From positions 135,895 to 199,894 of the forward strand of contig NZ_CAKTVU010000004.1 in NCBI RefSeq assembly GCF_934630535.1: a DNA stretch of 64,000 nucleotides, given 5' to 3'. Below, in pieces: positions 33,763 through 41,037 of the stretch (position 1 is its first letter; every line of letters begins with the position of its first letter). The notes under the pieces were generated by a model that saw only the letters and a list, made by a program, of their open reading frames with translations, did not search any database and was not told the DNA's origin. The DNA comes from an uncultured Senegalimassilia sp. (GTDB lineage Bacteria; Actinomycetota; Coriobacteriia; Coriobacteriales; Eggerthellaceae). Position numbers and translations under genes: made by a program.

Positions 33763-34890
33763 TTGGACGATGTGAACGGACGCCTTCGCACCACCGGGTG
33801 GGGCGCCCTCGCTCCCGCACCGGCAGCTCCCGATATGCTGCCCGATTCTGAAGTCGCCATCATCGAATGGCTTGATTTCTCGCAGACGCTCAACCCGCTC
33901 GGCATGCCCGAAGCGTTCGGCCCGGCACTGAACCTCTTGACCAGAAACCCCATCACGCCCGAAGAGGAGCATGCGGCGCAAGCCCAGATTCCCGTGCTAT
34001 TGGCGAAAAGGTACGGCGTGAGCCCTGATTGCGTGGCAGTAGGCGCTTCCGCAACCGATGCGCTAGCAGCCGTGGCGAACTCCTTCGAACCGCGCACCGT
34101 TGCCGTTCCCGTGCCCTCGCGCGCCGCTTACGAGCGATGCCTGGGGACCGCCGGGCATCGTATCGTGGAGATACCCGGCCCCGACGGGTTCGTGGTTCCC
34201 GAGCCGCAGGCGGTCCATCGCATGGGCCTGACCTTCGACGCGGCCATGCTCGCCAACCCCGCCTTCCCCACCAGCCGGCTGCTGGCTCGGCAGACGCTGC
34301 TCGATTACCTGCAAGCCTGCACATGGGTGATTGTGGATGAGCGCGGGATAGACCTGACGCTTGGCGGCGAATCTGCGGCGAGCATGCTTGCCGAGCACTC
34401 GAACCTCATCGTCATCCGGTCGCTTACCGACACGTTCTCGTTGCCCGGCATGCCCCTATCGTGCGCATTGGCGCACCCAGCCGTGGCCGCCCGCATTTCG
34501 CAGCTGATCAAGCGCCCGGCATCCGCCGCGTTGAGCGCTCGCCTGCTGAAGCTGGCAGCGCCCGATCATCACCTTGAGCAGGCGCGCGAGGTGCTTGAGA
34601 CCGAGATACCCTGGATGCAGTGCATGTTGAGCTTGGTCCCCGGTATCAGCATCTATCCGGCTGAGGCGAATTACGTGATGTGCTCGTTCGCCCCAGGGCG
34701 TTCCATGCATCTAGGAGCCGCCGATACCCCCGACCTGGTGCGCAAGCTGCAAAGGCGGGGCTTCCCGGTTCGCACGCTCGACCGCACGCCCGGCGTTGCG
34801 CCCGGCAGCCATTTTTGCGTGAGCGTGCGCACCAGGTCGGACAACGAACGGTTCATCGCCGTTTTGCGGCAGATCGTCGCGGGACGCTGA
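33763..34890 (+). CDS. HisC/CobD-like aminotransferase homologue lacking the PLP lysine
   Basis: A 375-residue protein of the fold-type I aminotransferase family, closest in pattern to histidinol-phosphate aminotransferase and threonine-phosphate decarboxylase CobD. Recognisable blocks are LDFSQTLNPLGMP at the start, ANPAFPTSRLL (usually NPNNPTG) and the C-terminal CVSVRTRSDNERFI with the carboxylate-binding Arg. The PLP-lysine block, normally RSLTKxxxxPGLRLG, reads RSLTDTFSLPGMPLS: the lysine is Asp223 and the phosphate-side Arg is Pro. It therefore should not form the internal aldimine. TTG at 33763 is chosen for the strong AAGGAGG at 33751-33757. The gene is intact and at normal length, so it is not an obvious pseudogene. 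Confidence 0.8.
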   Translation: MDDVNGRLRTTGWGALAPAPAAPDMLPDSEVAIIEWLDFSQTLNPLGMPEAFGPALNLLTRNPITPEEEHAAQAQIPVLLAKRYGVSPDCVAVGASATDALAAVANSFEPRTVAVPVPSRAAYERCLGTAGHRIVEIPGPDGFVVPEPQAVHRMGLTFDAAMLANPAFPTSRLLARQTLLDYLQACTWVIVDERGIDLTLGGESAASMLAEHSNLIVIRSLTDTFSLPGMPLSCALAHPAVAARISQLIKRPASAALSARLLKLAAPDHHLEQAREVLETEIPWMQCMLSLVPGISIYPAEANYVMCSFAPGRSMHLGAADTPDLVRKLQRRGFPVRTLDRTPGVAPGSHFCVSVRTRSDNERFIAVLRQIVAGR

Positions 34891-34904
34891 TACGTCGAAC
34901 GCAA

Positions 34905-34962
34905 GCGGCGCCGCCGGCGCACCGGAACGCAAAACCCGATGCAACGGCGGCGCCGCAGCTTT
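34905..34962. terminator. Hairpin between convergent aminotransferase-like gene and copA
   Basis: A perfect 11-base repeat (GCGGCGCCGCC / GGCGGCGCCGC) with a 30-base loop, ending in AGCTTTTCC on the plus strand. It probably ends the plus-strand transcript, though the loop is long and the T tract short. Confidence 0.5.
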
Positions 34963-34983
34963 TCCGAACGCGAAATGATCGGC

Positions 34984-35193
34984 CTACTCGATGCCCTTCA
35001 CCTCGTAACCGGCGTCGACGACCGCATCTACGAGCGCGGCATCCTCCACCGCGTCGGTGAGCTTCGCAACAGCCGTGCCTGCATCAAGGTCGACGACGGC
35101 CTCCGACACGCCCTCGACCCCCTCGAGCGCCTTCTTCACATGGGCGACGCAATGCGGGCACATCATTCCCTCGACGGTAAGCTTCTTTTCCAT
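34984..35193 (-). CDS. Possible internal start: free CopZ-like copper chaperone from within copA
   Basis: Inside copA, in the same frame, GAGGAGGT lies 5 bases before an ATG at 35193. Translation from here gives a 69-residue HMA protein with MEKKLTVEGMMCPHC at its start, the usual length and plan of CopZ. The domain boundary and the start coincide exactly, which is unlikely by chance and may reflect an old copA-copZ fusion that kept the copZ start signal. It could yield both fused and free chaperone. E. coli also derives a CopZ-like product from copA, by ribosomal frameshifting and at the other end of the gene. Expression here is an inference. Confidence 0.55.
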   Translation of the reverse strand: MEKKLTVEGMMCPHCVAHVKKALEGVEGVSEAVVDLDAGTAVAKLTDAVEDAALVDAVVDAGYEVKGIE

Positions 35194-37599
35194 GATGACC
35201 TCCTCATCTGCGGGCGCACCCGCATCGATTGCCTGGATATCCTGCTCGAATACGCTTGTATCCGCAGCTTCCTCATTCGGTTCCCCTTGCTTTGCAACCA
35301 GCTGCTGCGCCGCACCCGAGCAGAAGCGGGGCTTCCACGAACGCAGACGCAGCGCATTCGAGACGACGCATACGCTCGAGCAGCTCATAGCTGCCGCTGC
35401 GATCATGGGATTGAGCGTGAAACCCGCGAACGAGAACACGCCGGCAGCCACCGGGATACACACCGCATTGTAGATCAAGGCCCAGAACAGGTTCTGCTTG
35501 ATGTTGCGCAGCGTGGAGCGCGACAGCTGGATGGCGGCGGGCACGTCCAGAACGTCGGAGCGCATGAGCACCACATCGGCGCTCTCGATGGCGATATCGG
35601 TGCCAGCACCGATGGCGATGCCCACATCGGCGCGCGCAAGCGCCGGGGCATCGTTGATGCCGTCGCCGACCATGGTGACGCGGCCTTGCTCGGACAGGCG
35701 GCGGATCTCGCGCTCCTTATCCTGCGGGAGCACCCCGGCTATCACCTCATCGACGCCGACCTGACGCTGGATAGCCTGCGCCGTTCGCTCGTTATCGCCC
35801 GTGAGCATGACGGTTCGCAGCCCCATGGCGCGCAGCTCCTCGATAGCCGCAGCGCTCGAAGGCTTGACGGTATCGGCGACGGCGACAAGACCGCACACCT
35901 TGCCCGAGCAGGCGAAATACAAGGGCGTTTTCCCCTGGTCTGCAAGCTCTTGGGCGCGCGATTCGAGCGCGGAGATGTCCACCCCCGCCTGCTGCATGAG
36001 CCTGGCATTGCCCGCCAGCGCGCAAGCCCCGCCAACGTTTGCGCGCACGCCGCCGCCGGCAACCTGCTCGAACGCCTCGACCGGTTGCACCTGCGCACCG
36101 GCGGCTTCGGCCCATGCCGCAACGGCCTGCGCAAGCGGATGCTCGCTGCGCTGCTCGATGGAAAGCGCAAGGCTTGCGAGCCCCTGTTCGCCCGCACCGC
36201 CTGCGCGCACGACATCGGTGACCACGGGTTTGCCGGTGGTAATCGTGCCCGTCTTGTCGAACACGACCGTCTTGACGTCGTGGGCCACCTCGAGCGCTTC
36301 GGCCGACTTCACCAAGATGCCGCTGGCGGCCCCGCGGCCGGTACCCACCATGATAGCCGTAGGCGTCGCAAGGCCGAGCGCGCAAGGACAGCTGATCACA
36401 AGCACGGAGATGGCATGCGTGAGCGCAGTGGACACATCGGCGGACAGGACCATCCAAACGGCGAACGCAGCGATGGCGATGACGATGACGACGGGGACGA
36501 ACACGCCCGCGATCTTGTCCGCGATCTTCTCGATGGGAGCCTTTGTGGAGGTTGCCTCATCGACAAGGCGGATGATGCCCGCAAGCGTGGTGTCGGCGCC
36601 TACGCGGTCCGCCCGCATGACGAACCACCCGGACTTGTTCAGGGTTGCTCCCGTGACGGCGTCGCCGGCATGCTTGCCGACCGGCACGCTTTCGCCGGTG
36701 ATGACCGACTCGTCCACCACGCCGTCGCCTTCGATGACGATGCCGTCGACGGGCACGCTCTGACCAGCTTTGACCACGAGCATATCGCCGACGCGCACCT
36801 GTTCGACCGGCACCTGCTCAACGCCGCCGTCCGGCGTGCGGCGCGCAGCTTCCTTCGGCGTCAAATCCATAAGCTTGGTGATGGCGTCGGTGGTCTTGCC
36901 CTTCGCCCGCGCCTCGAAGTACTTGCCGAGCGTGATGAGCGTCAAGATCATGGCAGCGGATTCGAAATACAGGTCCATAGCGGCCGCATGCGCGAAATCG
37001 ATATCCCCGTGTCCCATGCCCCAACCGATGCGGTAGATGGCCGCGATGCCGTATATGGTGGATGCGGCGGAGCCGAGCGCGATGAGCGAATCCATGTTCG
37101 GGGCGCCATGGGCAAGCGTCTTGAAGCCCACGTGGAAGAACTTGAAGTTCACGAAGATGACGGGCAGCAACAGCAGGAACTGGGTGAATGCGAACGTGAG
37201 CATGTTCTCATGACCAAGAAACACCCCGGGCAGCGGCCAGCCGAACATGTGACCCATCGACAGATAGAACAACGGGATGGTGAAGCTGAAGCTCACGATG
37301 AGGCGCATGCGCACCCGCTTCGCTTCAGCGGCGGAATCGTTCACCGGTCGAGCAGGCAGCTGCGCGCCGCTAGGCGCAGAACCCGCCTCAGGCCGCGGAT
37401 ATGCACCGTAGCCCGCTTTCTCGACTGCCGCGGAAATGGCGGCTAAGGTGGAATCTTCGCCGTCGAAATCCACTTCCATGCTGTTCTTCAGCAGGTTCAC
37501 CATCACCGAGGCGACGCCCGGGACGTTTGCCGCGGCCTTCTCGACACGCGCCGAGCATGCGGCGCATGTCATGCCGGTCACGTCGAATGTACGTTTCAT
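34984..37599 (-). CDS. copA: Copper-exporting P-type ATPase with HMA domains at both ends
   Basis: An 871-residue P1B-1 ATPase. An N-terminal HMA domain has GMTCAACS (residues 9-16). Eight membrane helices follow, with the transport motif SCPCALGLATP, actuator TGESVPV, phosphorylation site FDKTGTITTG, SEHPLAQAV, and GDGINDAPALARADVG. YNAVCIPVAAG and MSCSSVCVVSNALRL in the last helices give the Cu(I)-type signature. After a linker of about 45 residues the protein ends in a second HMA domain (GMMCPHC), which is unusual at the C-terminus. A strong ribosome-binding site and ATG start exactly at that domain (see separate entry). csoR lies 20 bases upstream in the same direction, so copper de-repression is expected. 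Confidence 0.95.
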   Translation of the reverse strand: MKRTFDVTGMTCAACSARVEKAAANVPGVASVMVNLLKNSMEVDFDGEDSTLAAISAAVEKAGYGAYPRPEAGSAPSGAQLPARPVNDSAAEAKRVRMRLIVSFSFTIPLFYLSMGHMFGWPLPGVFLGHENMLTFAFTQFLLLLPVIFVNFKFFHVGFKTLAHGAPNMDSLIALGSAASTIYGIAAIYRIGWGMGHGDIDFAHAAAMDLYFESAAMILTLITLGKYFEARAKGKTTDAITKLMDLTPKEAARRTPDGGVEQVPVEQVRVGDMLVVKAGQSVPVDGIVIEGDGVVDESVITGESVPVGKHAGDAVTGATLNKSGWFVMRADRVGADTTLAGIIRLVDEATSTKAPIEKIADKIAGVFVPVVIVIAIAAFAVWMVLSADVSTALTHAISVLVISCPCALGLATPTAIMVGTGRGAASGILVKSAEALEVAHDVKTVVFDKTGTITTGKPVVTDVVRAGGAGEQGLASLALSIEQRSEHPLAQAVAAWAEAAGAQVQPVEAFEQVAGGGVRANVGGACALAGNARLMQQAGVDISALESRAQELADQGKTPLYFACSGKVCGLVAVADTVKPSSAAAIEELRAMGLRTVMLTGDNERTAQAIQRQVGVDEVIAGVLPQDKEREIRRLSEQGRVTMVGDGINDAPALARADVGIAIGAGTDIAIESADVVLMRSDVLDVPAAIQLSRSTLRNIKQNLFWALIYNAVCIPVAAGVFSFAGFTLNPMIAAAAMSCSSVCVVSNALRLRSWKPRFCSGAAQQLVAKQGEPNEEAADTSVFEQDIQAIDAGAPADEEVIMEKKLTVEGMMCPHCVAHVKKALEGVEGVSEAVVDLDAGTAVAKLTDAVEDAALVDAVVDAGYEVKGIE

Positions 37600-37619
37600 G
37601 TTTACCCTTCTTCCGGCGC

Positions 37620-37952
37620 TTACCGCGCGAATTTCTTAATGAGCTGCATGGCTTCATCGATGATCTGCGTATTGCCCTTCTCGATTTGCTCGACCACGCA
37701 GGTTTCCAGGTGATTTTGCAGCAAGATGGCGGAAATGCTGTGCACGGCGCTTTCGGCGGCGGAGAGCTGCATGAGCACGTCGCCGCAATAACGATTGTCG
37801 TCGATCATCGTTTTCACGCCGTTGAGCTGGCCTATCACGCGGTTCAGGCGTTTTTGCAGGTCTTCTTGCATCTGCACGCTGCGAGGCGTTGCCTTATGGT
37901 GGCAACAGCAAGCCTTTTGCGCACCCTGGCTTGCGGGCGAATCTTCGCTCAT
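37620..37952 (-). CDS. csoR: CsoR-family copper-sensing repressor
   Basis: A 110-residue DUF156 protein. The Cu(I) ligands of CsoR are in place: Cys in NRYCGDVLMQL, and His and Cys in QNHLETCV. The helical core begins MQEDLQKRLNRVIGQLNGV. An N-terminal extension of about 25 residues carries CCCHH, a possible extra metal site. ATG at 37952 has GAAGGA about 7 bases upstream; the longer reading to 38048 runs through the operators. It precedes copA by 20 bases and has two CsoR-like boxes just upstream, consistent with autoregulation. Confidence 0.92.
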   Translation of the reverse strand: MSEDSPASQGAQKACCCHHKATPRSVQMQEDLQKRLNRVIGQLNGVKTMIDDNRYCGDVLMQLSAAESAVHSISAILLQNHLETCVVEQIEKGNTQIIDEAMQLIKKFAR

Positions 37953-38002
37953 GAAGCATCCTTCCAATCGGAGCGGACCAAGGGGACATGCAGCGACTCG
38001 CA

Positions 38003-38025
38003 TATACCCCCATAGGGCATGTATA
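38003..38025. promoter_or_regulatory. CsoR-like operator, box 1
   Basis: TATA-CCCCC-AT-AGGG-CATG-TATA is a pseudo-palindrome with the C-tract/G-tract core of CsoR sites. It lies 51 bases before the csoR ATG. Confidence 0.6.
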
Positions 38026-38035
38026 TCATGCTCAG

Positions 38036-38056
38036 TATATGCCCCCAAGGGGTATA
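38036..38056. promoter_or_regulatory. CsoR-like operator, box 2
   Basis: TATATG-CCCCC-AA-GGGG-TATA, similar to box 1 and 33 bases from it, about three helical turns. The tighter match makes it the better site. Confidence 0.65.
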
Positions 38057-38110
38057 GTCAAGCAAAAGGTTTACGTTATGAAACTTAATACGCAACGTGA
38101 ACGCAGGTCG

Positions 38111-38130
38111 GTTTTGCGAAATCGCAAAAC
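38111..38130. repeat. Perfect 9-2-9 palindrome between the copper and zinc operons
   Basis: GTTTTGCGA and TCGCAAAAC are separated by two A. It lies four bases before the zinc-operon -35. It is too short-spaced for a terminator and may be an extra operator. Confidence 0.5.
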
Positions 38131-38133
38131 CAG

Positions 38134-38161
38134 TTGACAAGCATGCGCTGCAGACTATACT
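38134..38161 (+). promoter_or_regulatory. Strong promoter of the zinc/cadmium operon
   Basis: TTGACA (38134-38139) and TATACT (38156-38161) with a 16-base spacer, 50 bases before the arsR-type gene. This is the closest match to consensus in the window. Confidence 0.8.
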
Positions 38162-38181
38162 TATGAACAGTTGCTCATATG
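38162..38181. promoter_or_regulatory. SmtB/ArsR-type operator
   Basis: ATGAACA-gt-TGCTCAT is a nearly perfect inverted repeat matching the ATGAACAnnTGTTCAT sites of SmtB, ZiaR and CzrA. It begins right after the -10, so bound repressor would block transcription start. Confidence 0.72.
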
Positions 38182-38210
38182 TTTAGCAGTTAGCTGAAAG
38201 GATCGCAACC

Positions 38211-38687
38211 ATGGCAAACGAGGAGATGTCCGCGTCCACGTTGCACTCGAGGCAAAGCGGCGCAGCAGCAGCCGACCAGCCATCGATCATGGAAACCGAA
38301 CATCGGTGCGCCCCCGCTGACGCCCTGCCAACCCAAAAATCGCAGACCGACGATTGCCCCTGCGGATGCAACCGCCAGGAAACGCAGCAACGCTTCGATA
38401 CCATGCCCGACGAGGAGCTGCTCTACGATTTGGCGGACCTGTTCAAGGTGTTCGCCGATACCACGCGCATCAAAATACTGTTCGCCCTGATGGCACGCGC
38501 CATGTCCGTAAGCGAGCTTGCCGAGGCCATCGGCGCCACGCAATCTGCGGTATCCCATCAGCTACGCCAGCTCAAGCAAGCTCACCTGGTGAAGTTCCAG
38601 CGCGACGGCAAATCCGTCATCTATTCCCTATCGGACGACCACGTGTACACCATGCTTGCGCAAGGCATGACCCATATCTGCGAATAG
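38211..38687 (+). CDS. SmtB/ArsR-family zinc (or cadmium) sensing repressor
   Basis: A 158-residue winged-helix repressor. The first 55 residues are an extension with CPCGC and His/Cys residues. The DNA-binding helix is ATQSAVSHQLRQLK. The C-terminal helix holds the zinc site of SmtB/ZiaR exactly: Asp-x-His in SDDHV, then His 11 residues later and Glu 3 after that (MTHICE). It should release the operator at 38162 when zinc rises. The Cys-rich tail could add a second site for Cd or Pb. It leads an operon with an HMA protein and a metal ATPase. Confidence 0.9.
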   Translation: MANEEMSASTLHSRQSGAAAADQPSIMETEHRCAPADALPTQKSQTDDCPCGCNRQETQQRFDTMPDEELLYDLADLFKVFADTTRIKILFALMARAMSVSELAEAIGATQSAVSHQLRQLKQAHLVKFQRDGKSVIYSLSDDHVYTMLAQGMTHICE

Positions 38688-38741
38688 CCGGGCACGCGCC
38701 CGAAACCATTCGCCCTCATCCACTAAACGAAAGGAACCATC

Positions 38742-38960
38742 ATGCGTAAGACGTTCAAACTCGACGAGCTCGACTGCGCCAACTGCGGAGCGAAGATCGA
38801 GGCGGGAATCAAGCAGATCGAAGGCGTGAACGACGCCAAGGTCACCTTCATGACCCAGAAGCTTATGATCGACGCCGATGACGCCCGCTTCGAGCAGATC
38901 GTCGACGAGGCTCAAAAGGTCGCCCACAAGTTCGAGCCCGACTGCGACATCGTTCGTTAA
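38742..38960 (+). CDS. Stand-alone heavy-metal-associated (HMA) domain protein
   Basis: A 72-residue ferredoxin-like protein with metal motif DCANCGAKIE near residues 11-20. It lacks the usual GMTC start and has Glu/Asp near the Cys pair (DELDCANC), as in Zn/Cd/Pb ATPase N-terminal domains. The next gene is a zinc-type ATPase without its own HMA domain, so this is probably the detached domain or a chaperone for it. AAAGGAA lies about 6 bases before the ATG. Confidence 0.88.
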   Translation: MRKTFKLDELDCANCGAKIEAGIKQIEGVNDAKVTFMTQKLMIDADDARFEQIVDEAQKVAHKFEPDCDIVR

Positions 38961-38999
38961 CAAAGCCGGGCGCGACGCCGCCGAGAAAGAATCACGACC

Positions 39000-40919
39000 A
39001 TGAACAAAAAGCAACGAAAGTGGCGCAACCGCATCTTGGTGGCGCTGGCCTTGTTCGCCATCATCTTCGTCGGCGAACACCTGTTGCCGCTCGCCGACCT
39101 GCTCGGAAGCGAAGCGGCTGCGGTCTATCTCCTGTTCGCCTTGTACCTGGTTCCCTATCTGATCGCCGGACACGATGTGCTGCTCCGCGCTGCCAGCAAC
39201 ATCAAAAACGGCCAGGTGTTCGACGAGAACCTGCTCATGGCCATCGCCACGATCGGCGCATTCGCCATGATCGCGTTCCCCGACGCGGAGCCTTCGATGG
39301 CCGAAGGTTGCGCGGTAATGCTGTTTTACCAGGTCGGCGAGCTGTTCCAAAGCTATGCCGTGGGCAAATCGCGCAAATCCATCGCATCCATGATGGATAT
39401 CGCCCCCGATTACGCCAACATCGAGCGCAACGGCGAGCTTGTGCAAGTAGACCCCGCAGAAGTGGCCATCGGCGACGTCATCGTGGTGAAGCCCGGCGAA
39501 CGCGTGCCCATCGACGGCACCGTCATCGAAGGCGCAAGTCAGCTTGACACTGCGGCACTTACCGGCGAATCCGTTCCGCGCCACGTGGAAGCCGGCATGG
39601 ACGTCATCAGCGGCTGCGTGAACATGACTGGCCTTCTGCGCGTCCGCACGGAAAAGCCCTTCGGCGAGTCCACGGTCAGCCGCATCCTGGAGCTCGTGGA
39701 AAACGCAGCGGAGAAGAAGGCTCGCACCGAGAACTTCATCACCCGCTTCGCCCGCTACTACACCCCCACCGTCACAGGGCTTGCCCTGCTGCTTGCCATC
39801 GTGCCGCCGCTTGTGGGCATGGGCGCCTGGAGCGATTGGATCTTGCGCGGCCTCACGTTCCTGGTGGTCAGCTGCCCGTGCGCGCTGGTCATCAGCGTGC
39901 CGCTGTCCTTCTTCGGCGGCATCGGCGGCGCGAGCAAGCTGGGAGTGTTGGTCAAAGGCAGCAACTATCTCGAGGCGCTTGCCAAGGTGGATACCGTGGT
40001 GTTCGACAAAACCGGCACGCTGACCAACGGCACCTTCAACGTGGTGGCGGTTCACGCCGAAAAGGATGTGGACCCCGACTACCTGCTAAGCTATGCGGCG
40101 CATGCGGAATCCTATTCGGACCACCCCATCGCGCTGTCGGTCAAGGAAGCCTATTCCGGCAAGATCGATCAGGAACGCATCCATGACGTGCGCGAGGAAG
40201 CGGGCCATGGCGTGGCCGCCGTGATCGACGAACATGTGGTGCTGGTCGGCAACGACAAGCTCATGAACGCCAACGGCACGAGCTATCATGATTGCGAACT
40301 GACCGGCACCATCCTGCACGTCTCCATCGATGGCGGCTACGCCGGGCACATCGTCATCGCCGATGTGGTGAAAGACGACGCCGCCGAGGCCATCAAGCGC
40401 CTCCACGACGCAGGCGTGCGCAAAACGGTCATGCTCACCGGCGACCGCGCCGAAGTCGCGCAAGCCGTTTCCAAGCAGCTGGGCATCGACGAGTTCCACG
40501 CACAGCTGCTGCCTGCCGACAAGGTCGCCCAGGTCGAGCGCCTGCTGGCCGAGCAGAAAGATGGCGAGAACCTGGCATTCGTGGGCGACGGCATCAACGA
40601 CGCCCCGGTGCTCACCCGCGCCGACGTGGGCATCGCCATGGGAGCGATGGGCTCGGACGCCGCCATCGAGGCCGCCGACGTGGTGCTCATGGACGACAAG
40701 CCCTCCAACATCTCGCGCGCCATCCGCCTGGCACGGCGCACCATGCGCATCGTGTGGCAAAACATCGTGTTCGCATTGGGCGTGAAGCTGGCCGTGCTCG
40801 TGCTTGCCGCAGTCGGCATCGCGAACATGTGGCTGGCGGTGTTCGCCGACGTGGGCGTGGCGATCCTTGCCATCCTCAACGCCATGCGCTGCATGAACGT
40901 GAAGGGGCTGCGCAAGTAG
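39000..40919 (+). CDS. Zinc/cadmium/lead-exporting P-type ATPase without N-terminal HMA
   Basis: A 639-residue P1B-2 ATPase. Eight membrane helices with SCPCALVISVPLSF at the transport site, TGESVPR, FDKTGTLTNG, the HP motif (SDHPIALS) and GDGINDAPVLTRADVG. The last helix has MWLAVFADVGVAI with the Asp typical of ZntA/CadA. It starts directly at the first membrane helix (KWRNRILVALALF), so the usual N-terminal HMA is absent; that domain is the separate gene just upstream. The SmtB-type repressor at the head of the operon supports zinc or cadmium export. The ribosome-binding site (GAGAAAG) is weak. Confidence 0.93.
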   Translation: MNKKQRKWRNRILVALALFAIIFVGEHLLPLADLLGSEAAAVYLLFALYLVPYLIAGHDVLLRAASNIKNGQVFDENLLMAIATIGAFAMIAFPDAEPSMAEGCAVMLFYQVGELFQSYAVGKSRKSIASMMDIAPDYANIERNGELVQVDPAEVAIGDVIVVKPGERVPIDGTVIEGASQLDTAALTGESVPRHVEAGMDVISGCVNMTGLLRVRTEKPFGESTVSRILELVENAAEKKARTENFITRFARYYTPTVTGLALLLAIVPPLVGMGAWSDWILRGLTFLVVSCPCALVISVPLSFFGGIGGASKLGVLVKGSNYLEALAKVDTVVFDKTGTLTNGTFNVVAVHAEKDVDPDYLLSYAAHAESYSDHPIALSVKEAYSGKIDQERIHDVREEAGHGVAAVIDEHVVLVGNDKLMNANGTSYHDCELTGTILHVSIDGGYAGHIVIADVVKDDAAEAIKRLHDAGVRKTVMLTGDRAEVAQAVSKQLGIDEFHAQLLPADKVAQVERLLAEQKDGENLAFVGDGINDAPVLTRADVGIAMGAMGSDAAIEAADVVLMDDKPSNISRAIRLARRTMRIVWQNIVFALGVKLAVLVLAAVGIANMWLAVFADVGVAILAILNAMRCMNVKGLRK

Positions 40920-40957
40920 CCGCCCAATCCAGTGCTTTCGCATTACCTAATTATGGA

Positions 40958-40988
40958 GAGGCCGCCCGCATTCGGGCGGCCTCTTCTT
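40958..40988 (+). terminator. Intrinsic terminator of the zinc/cadmium operon
   Basis: An 11-base perfect stem (GAGGCCGCCCG / CGGGCGGCCTC) with a 4-base loop, followed by TTCTTG. It lies 39 bases after the ATPase stop. Confidence 0.8.
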
Positions 40989-41037
40989 GCTTGCGCTAAA
41001 CTGGAATGCCGAAATTTCGAGCGAAGGGTGGGCAGCT

